Below, piece by piece: positions 1 through 19,118 of a stretch of DNA of 64,000 nt. A model generated the notes under the pieces. That model saw only the letters and a list, made by a program, of their open reading frames with translations, made no database searches and had not been told where the DNA came from. Positions within the stretch are counted from its first letter, which is position 1. Each line of letters begins with the position of its first letter. The stretch is from NCBI GenBank assembly GCA_036852015.1, contig JAANDG010000039.1:186001-250000 (forward strand), written 5' to 3'. The position numbers were made by a program, and so were the translations under genes. The stretch is from Pelodera strongyloides (Eukaryota; Nematoda; Chromadorea; Rhabditida; Rhabditidae).

Positions 1-2629
1 CCAAGATAGTCAGCATTTTTTGCTAGAATTACCAGTGAACAAGCCAATACTATTTTTGCGAGGGTGGCATGACTAGCGTATGTTAATGTCAGCAGTGAAT
101 CACATAATTACCTTACGCCTGTGTACATGGGAACTGGGAACCAAGAGTAAGGGATATGCGAAGAGAATCAGAAAATAAGAGGGTAAGTAGTAAAGCGAAC
201 AACTATTAACCCTTAGACCTTAGACGTTACGTGTCCACGTCATAAGTCACATTGAGGTACTTTAACAACGTGAAAATTGGTGTGCAAGCAGCGTGATAAC
301 GGCGGGGTTGCAAGCCATTTCCATTCCGATTCCGCGCGCACTTTTTGCGCGGCACCACGTTGATAAATGGACTTTGCACGCCGAAAGGTTGCTTGCACGC
401 CAACTTTCGTCAGTGAGGTAAAATCTCAGGAAAAGGAAAGCGATACTCGGCCGGTGCGCAACAAGAACTTTCGCGCACCCCCGGCACGTCTTTGGCGCGA
501 CATTGGATGAAGCCCTATGTTATTGCGCGCTTCGAATAAGAATAGACAACTACATATGCCACTGCCCGCTGCCGTACCAAAGTGCATTGCTAATTAGAAA
601 AAAACTAATGTACAATCCATCACATAAATAATTTCACAATTTCTTTGAACATAAAGAAGTGTTTATTATGATTTGTCAATCACTAACTAAGTTGTGTGGG
701 CCTGAAAGTGCAAAGTGACAACAAAACAAGTAACGAAGTAACAAAACAAATGATGAAATTTTCCAAAAATGGACATTTCAAAGTGTTTGGGCCGTTCCAA
801 AACACTCATTTCATTCTTTTGTTCATTAGAAAAGAATTGCACTCTATGCATATCCTTGGATTCTTGGATACAGTGTCGGGACCGTTTTGCATTTGATGTT
901 AATCAGACTTATAGAAGTTTCATACATAGAATCAAAACATGAGAACCCAACTACGGCTTTGGAGTTGGCAATCCCGACAGGAATTTGTTTGCGCTCAAAG
1001 CTCAAAAAGTTAACTCATTACCATTAATTAGTACGAATACAGTACTTTCAAACATAGTTTCGGAGTCCGGAGCACGAATGTGGTGTATCGAATTATCGAT
1101 TTTTCAAGAGAAATTTGCTCTATTGCTCTCAACAAAAAATCATCCGATATTTGGAAACAAAAGCCAACATATATATTAGTCGTGGAATAAATTACAAGTT
1201 TTTTTATAGAGATAATGGTGGAAGGGAACATGAAAATTCGATATCAGTCGGTTTCAAAAGCACATAAAATAAATCGCGAGTCAACATAGCGCAGAAAAAC
1301 GAGTGTTGACGCCGGTGAAATTTGAGAGAGAGACAGAGAGTATGAAGGAGCAAATAGAACAACATATAGAGACTAGTACAGAGCTTTACTATAAAGAAGT
1401 GGAGGTTTCGGACTTCAGGGGATTTGGGGACATGGGATACAGTAATCTAAGATTTGCCGTATACATCAGAATATGACTACTGTATGCATAAAAAACAGTA
1501 TTCATTATAAAATCAAGCTCATTATTTTGGGAGAATTATTACATGTATTTGTATTCACTAATTGCCAGAATGGAATAGGCGCGGACCGCGTGGCGACTAT
1601 GGTAACCCAAGGTGTATTCCAGGAATCATTGACAAACCAGAATCGTATACATAGTAGTTTACGTAAAAAAAATACAATGAAATGCGCAGTGCTCCAATTC
1701 AGCCAGAGTCAGTGTTCTAAAGCCGACCATGTGATCCACGATGAGGGATACTTGTTTACGAAGAGACGTCGGGCGGAGAAAGTGTGGGACGGAGGCGACA
1801 ACAACAAACACACGGAGCGCACAAACACGCCCTTTTAGAATAAGGTGTAGGGGGAGCTCCAACAGTGACACAAACTGAGCCCTGGTGAAATTATGCCCTT
1901 TGGACTGAAAATTTAATTCTATGTACTAAATTTGTGGTGAAAGTGCAACCAAACCAATTAAAGTGCAATTTCTAGAGGAAATATATTGAAAGATTATTCC
2001 TCGGTTTTGGTACATCACACGGTTAGCAACGTTAGCATTACATGTAATCCTGCGGTTCACGATGGTGAAGTTGAATAACCTGGGTGTGAAACTACAGTAT
2101 TCTGCACAACACTAGTGAAAGTGCCCACTAATGATAAAAGGATACGCCTACTATAAAGTAGAGATTTCATGTCATAAAACAGAACTTTCGCTCGGATCCT
2201 CATTCTGATGTCCGATGGATCTTTGAACCTCTTCCTTGCACTTTACGGGAAATGATTGTTTACTGGAGGCGAAGCAATGAAGTCGTGTTGTCAGGCCTTT
2301 TTTGGGCAGCTCTGAACAACATGCAACCTAATGAGGGTTAGTGCGGAAGATCCGTAAATTCAAGACAAAACGATACCATGCAAGACTTTTTCTATCAAAT
2401 AGTAGGTTACTTACAAGAACAATCGCACTCAGGACTGTGTGCAAAAGTACGGAAAGTGAGAGTTCCGGAACATGCTTTGTTCTTCCAAGGGTAAAGAGCT
2501 TACGACTACTTTGCAATAGAATGAATTGATTTGCAAAACGGATGATTCAAGTGGCGATGATATGCGCAAAACTTCCCCCTCATGTACTGTTATCCAACAA
2601 ACGCGACAACAACATTTATCAATAACAAT
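1..2629. other. Left-end gene-free stretch
   Basis: I see no coding exon with conserved protein features on either strand. The region is AT-rich with a GC-richer patch at about 300-540 holding several GCGCGC/TTGCGCG words. Open frames here (the longest about 120 codons at 1473-1838) lack recognisable motifs and splice context. It lies beyond the 3' end of the minus-strand ribosomal protein gene, so it may contain that gene's 3' UTR at its right edge. Confidence 0.5.
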
Positions 2630-3504
2630 TTAATCAGATTTCTTAGACTTCTCCTGGGACATCTTCTTGATCTTTTGAAGTGATCGAAGCAAGAGCGACG
2701 CGCGTCTCTGGGCAGGCTGAAAAGGATAATTTACTTTCCGCGAAAACAAGCAAAGGAGGAAGCGTACACCCTAATTTAGAAGAGAAAATGCTACCTAAGA
2801 AAACAATTAGGTGACATGTGCCGTCCTAAACCAGCCTCCACAATGCGCAAGTAAATCACAGACAGTGTTCAATATCACGACTAGGTAGGCAAGCACGTAA
2901 CTGACAACACCATGAAGACAAACCTTGACGAGATATCCGTGACCTTTCTTGGAAGCAGTCTTTTTGGCTACCCTCTTCAATGCAATCCTGGGAGAGTTGC
3001 TCGTGATAGTGTGGCTCACGCAGAACTTCTTAGGTTGGCTAGGAACCTTGGTGCGACGGTCAACGACGACCTTTCCCTTCTTCGAAAGCTGCAAAGCACG
3101 AATAGAAAAAATACCCCGTTCGGTAAATATATTGAAAAACTTCATGCTCGATAAAACCTAGCCGCCCACGTTTTATTTCCACGTACCCGAATATCAACGT
3201 TTCCAAGGTTGATCAATCCATTATAGCGTGGGGAGTTCAGCTTAGTAACGTTGTATTTCTCAACCGAAAACCTTAAATTAGTGTCAGTAAACAAAAAAAA
3301 ACAGTAATAAAAATAACTATTCGGCGAGAAAAACATTAATCGAAATACAGCAGCACATCTAATTGTAAGACAGAATTAGACGACCTTTTGAAACCGGAAC
3401 AGAAGAACCACTCACGTTTTCGGGCAGTTACGTCGGAATCTGAGGAAAGCCGAGTTCTTGCGAACACATTCCCAAATCAACTCCTTGGAGACGTTGACAG
3501 GCAT
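2630..3504 (-). CDS. rpl-28: 60S ribosomal protein L28 (eL28)
   Basis: Structural protein of the cytosolic large ribosomal subunit. Exons on the minus strand: 3504-3416, 3271-3187, 3088-2924, 2716-2630. Phases close and give 141 aa, close to the usual 137-140. Conserved features: the N-terminal ELIWECVRKNSAFLRF block, NSPRYNGLINL in exon 2, a long basic exon 3 (KKGKVVVDRR near its start, KRVAKKTASKK near its end) and a basic RRAS...KIKKMSQEKSK tail ending in TAA. All introns are GT-AG with short polypyrimidine acceptors. A 3' splice site (CGTTCCAG) abuts the ATG with no intervening base, so the mature 5' UTR may be just a spliced leader. The upstream neighbour on the same strand (DBT) is about 1.3 kb away, too far for a typical nematode operon. 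Family assignment is secure; exact ends are inferred. Confidence 0.93.
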
Positions 3505-4781
3505 CTGGAACGAGATATATCTAGCGAACACCGTGTACCACCATAAAACCACAAACTATCAGTATAAACCGAGCAAAAACACGACAAAACTGGCTCTCAA
3601 TAATAGTAAAAATGCAAAAATAATAGCGTTTTTTGAAAAGTAGCCAAATCAGCAGTGGGTGAATACGGTAATCGCGAAAAATTATGGCGCGAAATTTAAA
3701 AAATTACGCTCTACTGTACTGCACTTGCGGAATAAACACGACCGTGCAATTTGGGGCAAAACGTTAGGAAAACGGACGTGTGAGGATATGTCGAACTGTG
3801 TGTTTGGTAACTATGTAAGGCTGCATAAGGGAAGGAGTCTTAAAATTCAACAATGACCATCAAAACAACAATCAACAGCAAAAATCTCCCCTCCACGCAT
3901 TCCCCCCGCGGATTGAAGAAGCACGACGCTCGAAACCTTCCGCACTTGTTCCATGTTCTTGATTGATGTTGTATCTGATTGATTGTATGTGTGAATAAAG
4001 TAGTGATATTATAGAAGTGCTACGTTACATAAGATCTCGGAAAGTAGTATCGGCAAATGATTCTACTGAAAGAGAAGATAGAACGCGGAACAATAGCAGC
4101 TTACAACTCGGAAGAGGAAATATTCGAGATCGAGCACCCAGACGATGCTCCCTTTCCCCCGCACCAAATGTCACTGTTTGTCCCCCACGCTTCCAACACC
4201 ATCCCGTAAGCAATACCAACAGTACACATACACTTTTGTACTCTTTATTAAACTAAATCTAAAATCTAAAAAAAAGGTGCCTATGTGAGTATTGGTTCTA
4301 TTATGTGTATAAGAGTCACCGCTTCAATAAGGTCAGTCTGTGAAAACCCACGAGACAATTTGCTGTATAAGATATGTTTAAAGACTTCCCAGGAATAAAA
4401 AAAATGCAATCGACCCAAAAGTAGTCATAGCCACTCCATCACTGAAATGTATGGATGAACACCGAATAGTCTACCAAAAAAGCGCTCATATGTTCTCATT
4501 TCCTAAGAGACTGTCAGCTCAACAAAAAGATAGGACTAAAACTACGAAATAAACTCAAAGGACCGGTTAAATCACCGAATAAATAGCGTAAGTAAGCAAA
4601 TAACGAACGCATCTCTGGACAAGCATTCTAAACATGGCACACAAAAGAAACTCTGGACAACGATGCCCTGGACAACCTAAAATTCTAGCACTATCTATAC
4701 AATCTAAAAAAGGGAAAGGAACAACGCGAAAATTCATAAGAACACAGATTTTCCTAGAACGGTTGCCTCTTCGGATTGGAA
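3505..4781. other. Intergenic region between rpl-28 and DBT 3' end
   Basis: About 1.3 kb of AT-rich sequence with no supported exon. It should hold the rpl-28 promoter (minus strand, right of 3504) and the 3' UTR of the DBT gene. No strong repeat or RNA gene was seen. Confidence 0.45.
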
Positions 4782-7700
4782 TTACTTGAGGTGAACCAGC
4801 ATAGTCGAAGGCTTCTCAACGAAGCGTCGCATTGTCTCACTGAAAATGTTCTACTTAGCATAGGGGATCAATAATCAATACAAAAAATATAGTTACACCT
4901 CAATGCTAATCATAAGAAACGCGAATCCAGAAGTTATACTTCAAGTGTACTGTAGAAACAAACCTGAATCGGGCCATGGTAGCTCCATCGACGACTCTAT
5001 GGTCTGCCGACCAAGAGAACTTGATCAAATTGGCGGGATAGACCTAGAAGATATATTGTACGGAAAAGAAACCTTGAAAATGAAGCTTGGGGCCCACCAC
5101 GTCGGAATGAAGTAAAAATGAACAATACATAAAGCCTGTTTCCAGACAATTTCCAAGTTACGGTTAAAATACAACTTTCGGAAAGAATTATCATATAACT
5201 AGTTAGTAAAAGCACACTCACGCATTACTAGAGATATTCAGCCTGTCACACTCACTATCTCGAAACAGAACAATGCAAATGACGGAATTCGCAATAAAAA
5301 AAACGAATGAATAAAACTCACATTTCCATTCTTATCGAATCTGGGAAGTTTCTCAATCTTTCCAATAGCTCCAATCGCTACTTGCGGCGGGAAACATACG
5401 GGGGATGCGTACGTACCACCGATCTAAAAGTGTCATTGTTCAATTCAAATATTCAACAAACAGTGAATGCATGCAAACTCAAACTCGCTGAACTCATAGA
5501 GCTCACCTCAACCATACTGTGTCAGTCTGTCAGTGGAACAATTAATCAATAACATGGCACTCACAGCTCCAATATTGCTCAGGGAGAAAGTTCCGTCGAG
5601 CAAATCCTCTCTCGCAATCTGCTGTCTCTTTCCGGCTTCGTGAAGCCGATTCAGTTCCTAAAAAAGCTTTGATTACAAGAAATACAAAGGTTTCAATTGA
5701 AATAAAAACAAAAAAAGTCAGTATATTCATAGGAAAATCTTTAGAGTAATGTCACAGTCTTCTTTAATTATACAATCGCAAACCTGCGCAATTTCAAAAA
5801 CGCTCCTCTGCTCACAGTTCTTGATATTAGGCACAACCAGGCCTCCAGGCGTGTCCATGGCGAGACAGACATTGTGCGTTGCCTAGAATGAAATTATTCA
5901 AAAAACAACAATTGATATATCCATGTCATATCTGGCAAGACATGTTCAAATGTCCACTTAGACAACCGTCATCGTATTTATGATGCGGGATCCTTATGCA
6001 ACTGAAAATCATCAGAAATTCATATTCTATTTTACAGTAAATTTCACTTGAAGAGTCCGAACCTTATGGATCACATTCTCAAGTGCGGCGTCAGTTTGTG
6101 CGTTCAATGAAGGGTGCTCTAGAAGTGCGAGTGAAGCCGCCTTGATGAAGAACGGCATATATGAGAGTTTGATTCCCCTGCAATTGTCAAATGTTTCACT
6201 AATCTCATAAGAGGAGATAGGACGGCCAAGTTCCAGTTAAAGGGTCAGGCCCACCGTTTTGAACCCATATTTATTATTTGTTCATAATTTTTGTAAAGGG
6301 TGTTTATTATAAAATATACACACTGAGTTTGAGCTGGCTTTACCATCACGAACCTTCTCTTCCTTCAGCTTATAAGTACTGGCGCAAAGCAACAAACCCT
6401 TCTTCCTTGTTGGCGTGTCCCGAGGTAGCCGACTGTATAGCCCGGCTCATAGTACAAAAAAGAGCGATTTGCCCCCGGGACACGCACAATAAGGAAATAA
6501 GGGTGCAATTGCTTTTCCATACTGTATACTCTGTAAGGAAAACTTACGTGAAAAGCTTTGCAATGGTGAAGCCAGTTCAAACACAGTGTGTATATTTTAT
6601 AACAAACACCCTTTACAAAAATTATGAACAAATAATAAATATAGGTTTATATCGGTGGGCCTGACCCTTTAAAAAATAATGACCGTTAAACCACCGAACA
6701 CCAAACATACCTTTCTTTCGCATAATCCTTCAACTCAGTTCGCATTTTCACCAATTCGTCAACATTGTACTGAAATGGCGAAATAAGTATGTGTGGTTGT
6801 CTGGTTGCCATAAAAAACGTTGGATTTTGAAAGTGAAATTCGGAAAAACTACGGTAGTAACTTAACTGTCTCTCCGTCATCAGAATAACTTTGCATTAGC
6901 AATTGATCAACAGAAATACGAGATAAACTATGCGCAAATAAAGTAAAGGTCGAAAAGTCAAAAGTCCAACTCTCACCTCGTCGTTGTATCCAAAATGCGG
7001 AATTTTGAGCGCTTCGGTCATCGTTTTCACCATAGCTCGAGTGTATCCACGGATTGGAATGATCTTATCCTCGGTGAGCGGAGCATACTGAATAACATTA
7101 AACTGAGATTTAACTTTCCATTGTACATACACATTTGGAGAGGGACCAATTCTTAGCCGCTTAGCCCATCATAAAGGAAGTTAGTTTACGATAAACAAAT
7201 GTGAAAAAACTCACAATCTTAGCAACCGCTGGAGTGGAAGGTATGGGTCCAGTAGGAGGTGAATAACGGATATTCTTCGAACCTTGCACCACTGTTGCTA
7301 AACATAATACTCAGTTTCTCGATATATCGCGCTCCACATAGATTCTTTTAAACCTTTTTTAAACATACCATACCTAAAGTTATTCATCAATATTGTTTTC
7401 TTTACATATTTTACATAGACTATTGAATTGTCCATAGGCATTGGAAGAATATACTAAAACATAACCGGAGAAAGAATTTCCGTAACTTCCTTACATTGGT
7501 CAAGTTGTCCAATGTGTGCTAGTACATCCTCCTTCAGCACGCGCCCTTCCCTTCCCGAGCCACGTACTTTCGACAAATCCACCTGCAAATATAGCAAAAT
7601 GAATCATTATGGAGGGACAGTTACATCCTTCGCGGATGTCCGACTTACGCAGCCACCGTCGTCCTGTCTACAGCAACGTTCCATTGTACGTACACGACAA

Positions 7701-10307
7701 GTTTGGAGAGAGACCAATTCTTAGGGTAGAATTGAAGAACACTACCCCCTGGATTGAAGAACACTACCCCTTTTTGAAAAATATTACCCCATGCAAAGTA
7801 ATACCCCCATTTTACAAAATACTACCCCCCTGTCTTTACAAAATACTACCCCTTTCTAGTGGGGTAGTGTTATTCAATTGGTGAGGTAGTCATATTCAAT
7901 GGTGGGGTAGTCATATTCATTTGTGGGGTAGTCATATTCAATGGTGGGGGTACTCATATTCAATGGTGGGGGTAGTCATATTCATGTGGTGTAGTCAATC
8001 AATGGTGGGGGAGTCATATTCAATGGTGGGGTAGTCATATTCAATGGTGGGGGTGTCATATTCAATGGGGGTAGTCATATTCAAAGGTGGGGTAGTATAT
8101 CAATGATGGGGTAGTCATATTTAATTGGTGGGGTATCATATTCAATGATGGGGTAGTCATATTCATTGACGGGGTAGTAAAAGTGTTGGTGGGGGTATAT
8201 TTTTGTAGAGGGGGTAGTATTTTCACATGTAGGGGGTCGGTAATTCAAGATTACCTAGGGTTTGAAGATCACTACCCCACCATTGAAGAACACTACCCCT
8301 CTATCGAAGAACACTACCCCACCATTGAAGAACACTACCCCTTTCTTACAGTTTACTACCCCCTTGACTGGGGTAATAAAATGTCAAAATGGGTAGTGTT
8401 CTTCAATGGTGGGGTAGTACTTTGCATGTTACAAAATGCTACCCCCGTACATTTGGGGTAGTATATTTCAAATTTGGGTAGTATTCTTCAGTGGGGTAGT
8501 ATTCTTCAATTTCAATTTTTTGGAGAGAGACCAATTCTTAGCCCGTCATAAAGGAAGTCAGTTTACTTAAGATAAACAAATGCCAGAAAACTCACAATCA
8601 CAATCTACATGGCACTGAAATTCAACAAAAAGAGCTCAATAATAAAGCCTATATACTCGCCAATCTTCTACTGACCTTGTTTTCCACGGCAATCCGGCGG
8701 ACAGCTGGAGTCGCAAGAGCCTACAATTCAGACAATTATTAATTAGAAACTTATAATGTAACAATTTTCAGTTATCGTCGATGCATCAAGATAAGTTCCA
8801 GCAAAGACGAACGGCATTTTACCGATTTTCTTGAAAACAGACGGCAATGCAAACTTTGGTGGCGCGCGACCACAAAATCAGGTGCGCCTAAATTTCGACG
8901 CGAACCTCGTACAGTCTTCGCAAGGTTTTTCGCGAGTGCAATGAGCACCCTTTCACGGAAACCTGGCAAAGGTTGAAGGGCCAAGGGCGAAGTCGCATGC
9001 TCTTCGTATCTGGTCCTGTGTCAATTAACGCATTTCCTTACAGTCGTGACACGACTGGTCGCCTACCTTGCGCCGCGCAAAATGTTCGAGCCAGAGTTTC
9101 GCCAAGCACAAACCCGAGTTTCGTCAGTTGTAGAACGCATGCGCCCCAAAACACTTGGAGGAAAACCATTCATAACTAAAAGTAAACTCACTTTTCCTGC
9201 GCCTGCGGCTGCTGCCGAATAAGGGCAAACTTCTTTTTGTGCCGGTGCAGGACTGCTGGTACGGGCTGGCTTGGATTCAGGATCAGAAGTGGCAGCCTTC
9301 TTGGGTTGCTCGTCCGCTGCTGAAAAGACGTAAAATAAAATAAGCTGAATTGCAGAGTTCAACACCAAAATACCACTCTGAATGAATGCCCCATCGTATT
9401 CTCTGTTGCAGTACTTTGCCTTTCAGAAGGTTTCCGAACTCCAATCGGATGCCGTCTATATGGAATTCAAGGGCAGGACGAAGCACGTAGTAAGCATGCA
9501 CAATTATAAGGTGTAATTAAGCTAGTAAACAAAAAGCCGAAAAAATGCCATAATTGGCTTCCAGGTATAATCGATTAACAGAAGCAGATTCCTCCACAGC
9601 TGCCTTATCCACACAACCTGAATCTTCAGCTGATCCGTCCACTTCAATATCCATGAGAGGTTGACCAACCTTAGCCACATCGTCTACGTTGTAGTGCCTA
9701 GATATGTGTGATTTCATATGAATACAGCAACATCAAAACCTGTATGCGCTATCAAAATAGGCGTACATACTAGCCTAAAGTGGTAGATGTCTGTAAAAAA
9801 CATGTAAATAATAATAGTACAAAAACCAACAGCTTCTTAACAATTCCGTCATAGCGCGACGTGATTGTGACTGAAGCCTTGTCACTCTGCACCTCACACA
9901 GGTTGTCGAATTGTGAGACACGGTCGCCGACTTTGATGTGCCTAAATGAAGATACAAGTTTTTCTCATCAACCGAGCACAAATCAACATAAAAGTATTGA
10001 GAAAGTGAGAGAGATAAGCACAACGGTACCATTCTTTCACTTGAACTTCGGCAATTCCTTCGCCGATATCCGAGAGCTTAAACTGGACAACAGGCAGCCA
10101 GCTCGCTGAAACGAAACCATTACCACGGTGAATAAAACGGCACTGTAGAAAGGGTTTTGGGTTTCGGCACGTGAAACTGCAGTTGAAATAAAATGGGATT
10201 CACGAAAACCATCAACCCAACATCGATGTAAAGTACAACATACCGATAGAAGTGTGAAGTTCCCGCACACGAGAAGCCAAGTGACAAATTCGCCCCAGTC
10301 TGAGCAT
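4782..10307 (-). CDS. DBT: Lipoamide acyltransferase E2 of branched-chain alpha-ketoacid dehydrogenase
   Basis: Mitochondrial E2 core of BCKDH, which transfers branched acyl groups from lipoyl-lysine to CoA in Leu/Ile/Val breakdown. Sixteen exons (minus): 10307-10244, 10105-10030, 9941-9831, 9697-9618, 9319-9192, 8720-8676, 7582-7495, 7297-7215, 7087-6977, 6769-6711, 6177-6063, 5882-5784, 5657-5565, 5423-5322, 5043-4964, 4839-4782. Every phase closes, giving 463 aa (human about 480). Residues 1-30 look like a mitochondrial presequence ([17 protein letters not shown]). The lipoyl domain carries [12 protein letters not shown] with K68 as the lipoylation site. A peripheral-subunit-binding domain lies near 154-195 ([22 protein letters not shown]). 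The catalytic domain has [19 protein letters not shown] and the active-site motif DHRVVDG (H433, D437). [12 protein letters not shown] and [12 protein letters not shown] favour DBT over PDH or KGDH E2. Introns hold a MITE (6241-6668) and a minisatellite (7725-8520). Confidence 0.95.
6241..6668. mobile_element. TTAA-type MITE in DBT intron
   Basis: A 428-bp element with long terminal inverted repeats (about 100 bp) beginning AGGGTCAGGCCCACCG and ending with the complement. It is flanked by TTAA at 6237-6240 and 6669-6672. The two arms each encode similar short peptides when read inward, which explains the mirrored open frames. No transposase is present, so it is non-autonomous. TTAA duplication is typical of piggyBac-like elements (family knowledge); the specific family is inferred. 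It sits in the intron between the exons at 6769-6711 and 6177-6063. Confidence 0.8.
7116..7215. repeat. Duplicated intron segment, copy 1 of DBT
   Basis: The stretch with TTTGGAGAGGGACCAATTCT and CATCATAAAGGAAGT followed by AACTCACAATC recurs at about 8519-8600 with few changes. A part (CCATTGTAC...GAGACCAATTCTTAG) recurs again at 7679-7724. The copies include or abut a splice donor region, so local duplication of DBT intron sequence brackets the minisatellite. Confidence 0.7.
7725..8520. repeat. Minisatellite with alternating strand orientation
   Basis: Degenerate tandem array of a unit of about 20-21 bp built on GGGGTAGTCATATTCAATGG or its variants. Orientation changes along the array: ACTACCCC orientation at about 7738-7855, GGGGTAGT at 7858-8240, ACTACCCC at 8270-8365, then GGGGTAGT at about 8385-8510. 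Adjacent blocks are therefore inverted relative to each other and could form large hairpins. The array fills most of the 1.1-kb intron between DBT exons 8720-8676 and 7582-7495. Open frames across it are repeat artefacts. Confidence 0.85.
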
Positions 10308-10311
10308 TTCC

Positions 10312-12850
10312 CTGAAAACAAAGTCAAGTATATACCAGTGAATAACTAGTTACCGGCTCTACGTCAACACATACAAAACAAGATCAATGTACAAAATAAA
10401 TCAATCACGTTTTACGTCTTCTTGTTCAAAGTACTATATGCAAATGCCCTGAAGATATGTCTGGCTTTGTATATGGCTACCACATTTACATAGCGTGATA
10501 CAAACAAAATATTCAGTGCAATATTCTAATTAGCAAACAAAAATATGCAAATAAAATTAAGATCCCACCACCCGCGCGCGCCCGCGATCCGATCTTTCAA
10601 ATTTAAGAAATCAGTACACATCATACAAATGACGAAAAATAGGGGTTCGTGAATCCTGGTATGATTAGAAGGTAGTATCGTAGTATTATGTATACCTTTC
10701 TTTTATTATGGTAGCATTAGTTACAATAACGAAAAAGAGCGTTAGTACTTATCATTAATTACAATCACGAAAACATAGCGTACCTTATAGAAACAGCATA
10801 ATAAAAGAAAAAAGTATAAAAATAAGTAGTCCCTATATTACATAGGAGTTATATTTATTGAAAAACAACTTGCAACGAGGATTGAATAAAATAATGAAAG
10901 GCAAGCATTCAGACGATTTGGTAACGTAAGATAGAGGAAGACAAAGCGCATAGATTAATAAAAAAATACTCGTTTAGGGCGCATTCGAGTTGGACATTTT
11001 CCGGAAAAGAAAAGAAAACTTTTGGTTCGAGATGGATTTCACCAGAAAAGAATGCAATTGCCACGCATACACATGCACATGATCGATTGATTTTAGTTTC
11101 AATTACGATACATTTGCATTTTCGACAATTATTTTGCATGTATTCTTTTTTTTCTCGGTGTCCATCTCGAGCCACTTTTTTCTTTTCTTTTCCGGAAAAT
11201 GTCCAACTCGAATGCGCCCTAAATTACTGAAATCAATTTCCACATTATCGTGCATCGAGATTTGCTACCTTGACGCTGCGCAAAGGCGATAGCCTCAGGC
11301 TATGGCACACGTGTTTCCGACCAGTTGAATGGTACCATTTTTTTACTCAAACGCAGATTCTGCCTTTTTTCCTTTTTTTGACTTTCTCTGGGGCGAGCCC
11401 TTTTCTGGAACTTGTATGTTTATGGTTTCCTTTTGATTTAAAGCTGTTGTCCAGCATACAGACCCATGTGCAATAAACATTGACATGTTCTACCGTACTC
11501 GTCAGTTCAATCCCTAGACTACTTGCTTATCTTTCGCTTTCCCATCTTCAGCCAACATCTCTGCTCTTCTCATACCATCTTCAGCCAACATCTCTGCTCG
11601 TCTGTTGCTTTGCGTTTCTTCCCAAAAATCACTTTGTTACTGCAAATTCAACCCACAGCACACAATATGAAATGTGAATTTTGTTGGTGCGTGTCAAAAC
11701 TTATGGCCTAACTCTCGCCTCACACCTCCCTCAGTCTTACGTCAGACTTCATGCCTTTTCTCGGCGACCTTGCAAATATATGCAAAGATGCCGCACTCTG
11801 TCCAACGTCAATTTTCCCATTTCTCCTGTCTTCCTCCCCAGACTTTTGCTGTGCGTGAACTGTGCAATCCTTGTGTGTTGCGATGTTTTCCCTTATGCAT
11901 ACGGTGGCGCATATAATTTATATGAATTCCAACATTTCATTTATAATTTTAATACATCATTGTTGAATGTCACATATGGCATATTAGTGCCTCACGTGAG
12001 AATATTAATAGTCACGGTAAGATGATTTTTTTTATTTCTCGATATTTGTTAATTAATGTAGCGTGCCATAAGATGATGGTCGTAAAGCTTTGAAATACAG
12101 CCTCGGCGGACTCTGTGACCTCGGCGGACGGCGGAGCGCGAACACAATTTTGGAATTAATGCAAAGCGTGCGTCTGAAACCTCGCAACGAACGCGCGGAA
12201 TTTAATCACATCCAATTAATCGGAGCCCGAGATCCGCGCGCGGCCAGTCGCCAATTTAGTGGTGGTGGTCGCTATGTTTTTGCTTCCCGCTCGCCTGTCC
12301 CCATTTTACTCCTTTTTTCTTCTGTTTTTTTTCGAGGCAACTGCTACTTGATACTCACTCACTGTAAACAAGACGCGGTCTTTCAGTTGCGTTCAACACT
12401 AATTGTGTTTTGGTCTTTTGTTCTGTTCTTTTATTTTCTTATCATAAACGAGATTGGACTCCCACCCGGCCGGCTGTGTTAAAGACAGTAGCGTATGACC
12501 TTTCTTACTTAATCTGGGGCGATCCCTCCTGGCCCTAGCCCGAAGACGTCGAGCAATTTGTCATCTGGAGTCTGGAACTCGTCGCCTACTGCTCAGGACC
12601 TTTGCGGAACATGTCATAAGCAAACATTGAATCTGTACTTTCACCCTTGAATAAAGGTGCACGCTCTTGAAGCGTAAAACAAAAAAAAATTAATCTGTTT
12701 GCGCGGGTTCATCGAAAACCGCACAGCAGAGTTGCTTCGTTCCTTCGTTGCTTGTCCTCCATATGCTATCTTTCTTCTTTCCCGACGAATACTTAACTTA
12801 TTTTTCCTTGTTCTTCTTCTCTATTGTTATTCTAATTAATTCTCTTTTTA
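10312..12850. other. Divergent intergenic region between DBT and malic enzyme
   Basis: About 2.5 kb separating two divergently transcribed genes for mitochondrial enzymes. It contains a GGGCGC-type MITE (10977-11219) and a GC-richer patch at about 12085-12300. A 20-bp word near 12555-12575 (CAATTTGTCATCTGGA core) recurs inverted near 56045-56070. No convincing exon was found. Promoters of both genes must lie here, but no specific element is recognisable. Confidence 0.5.
10977..11219. mobile_element. GGGCGC-type MITE, copy A
   Basis: A 243-bp element with terminal inverted repeats GGGCGCATTCGAG...CTCGAATGCGCCC. Subterminal inverted stretches CATTTTCCGGAAAAGAAAAG also pair. It shares nearly its whole length with the copies at 13500-13750 and 20974-21241. 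Flanks are TA-rich (TTTA / TAAA), so the target duplication is probably TA or a 3-bp TNA; this cannot be settled by eye. No coding capacity. Confidence 0.85.
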
Positions 12851-12879
12851 GTTTGCTCATTACCTAAACTTGCCTCGCC

Positions 12880-19118
<6,239 letters not shown>

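Noticed and set aside
1473..1838. 121-codon open frame near the left end
   Set aside because: No conserved motif, no splice context, low-complexity basic composition; looks like chance.
6278..6664. Mirrored open frames on both strands with similar peptides
   Set aside because: They are the two arms of one inverted-repeat MITE, not a gene pair.
8183..8461. Repeat peptide frame (EEHYP repeats)
   Set aside because: Translation of the minisatellite in a DBT intron.
7725..8520. CRISPR-like array
   Set aside because: Units are degenerate and contiguous without unique spacers, orientation flips, and the genome is eukaryotic.
2630..10307. rpl-28 and DBT as an operon
   Set aside because: Same strand, but about 1.3 kb between stop and start is well above usual nematode operon spacing, and no SL2-type signal is evident.
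12090..12482. 130-codon open frame between DBT and malic enzyme
   Set aside because: Starts in a GC-rich patch and becomes hydrophobic AT-rich sequence; no recognisable domain.
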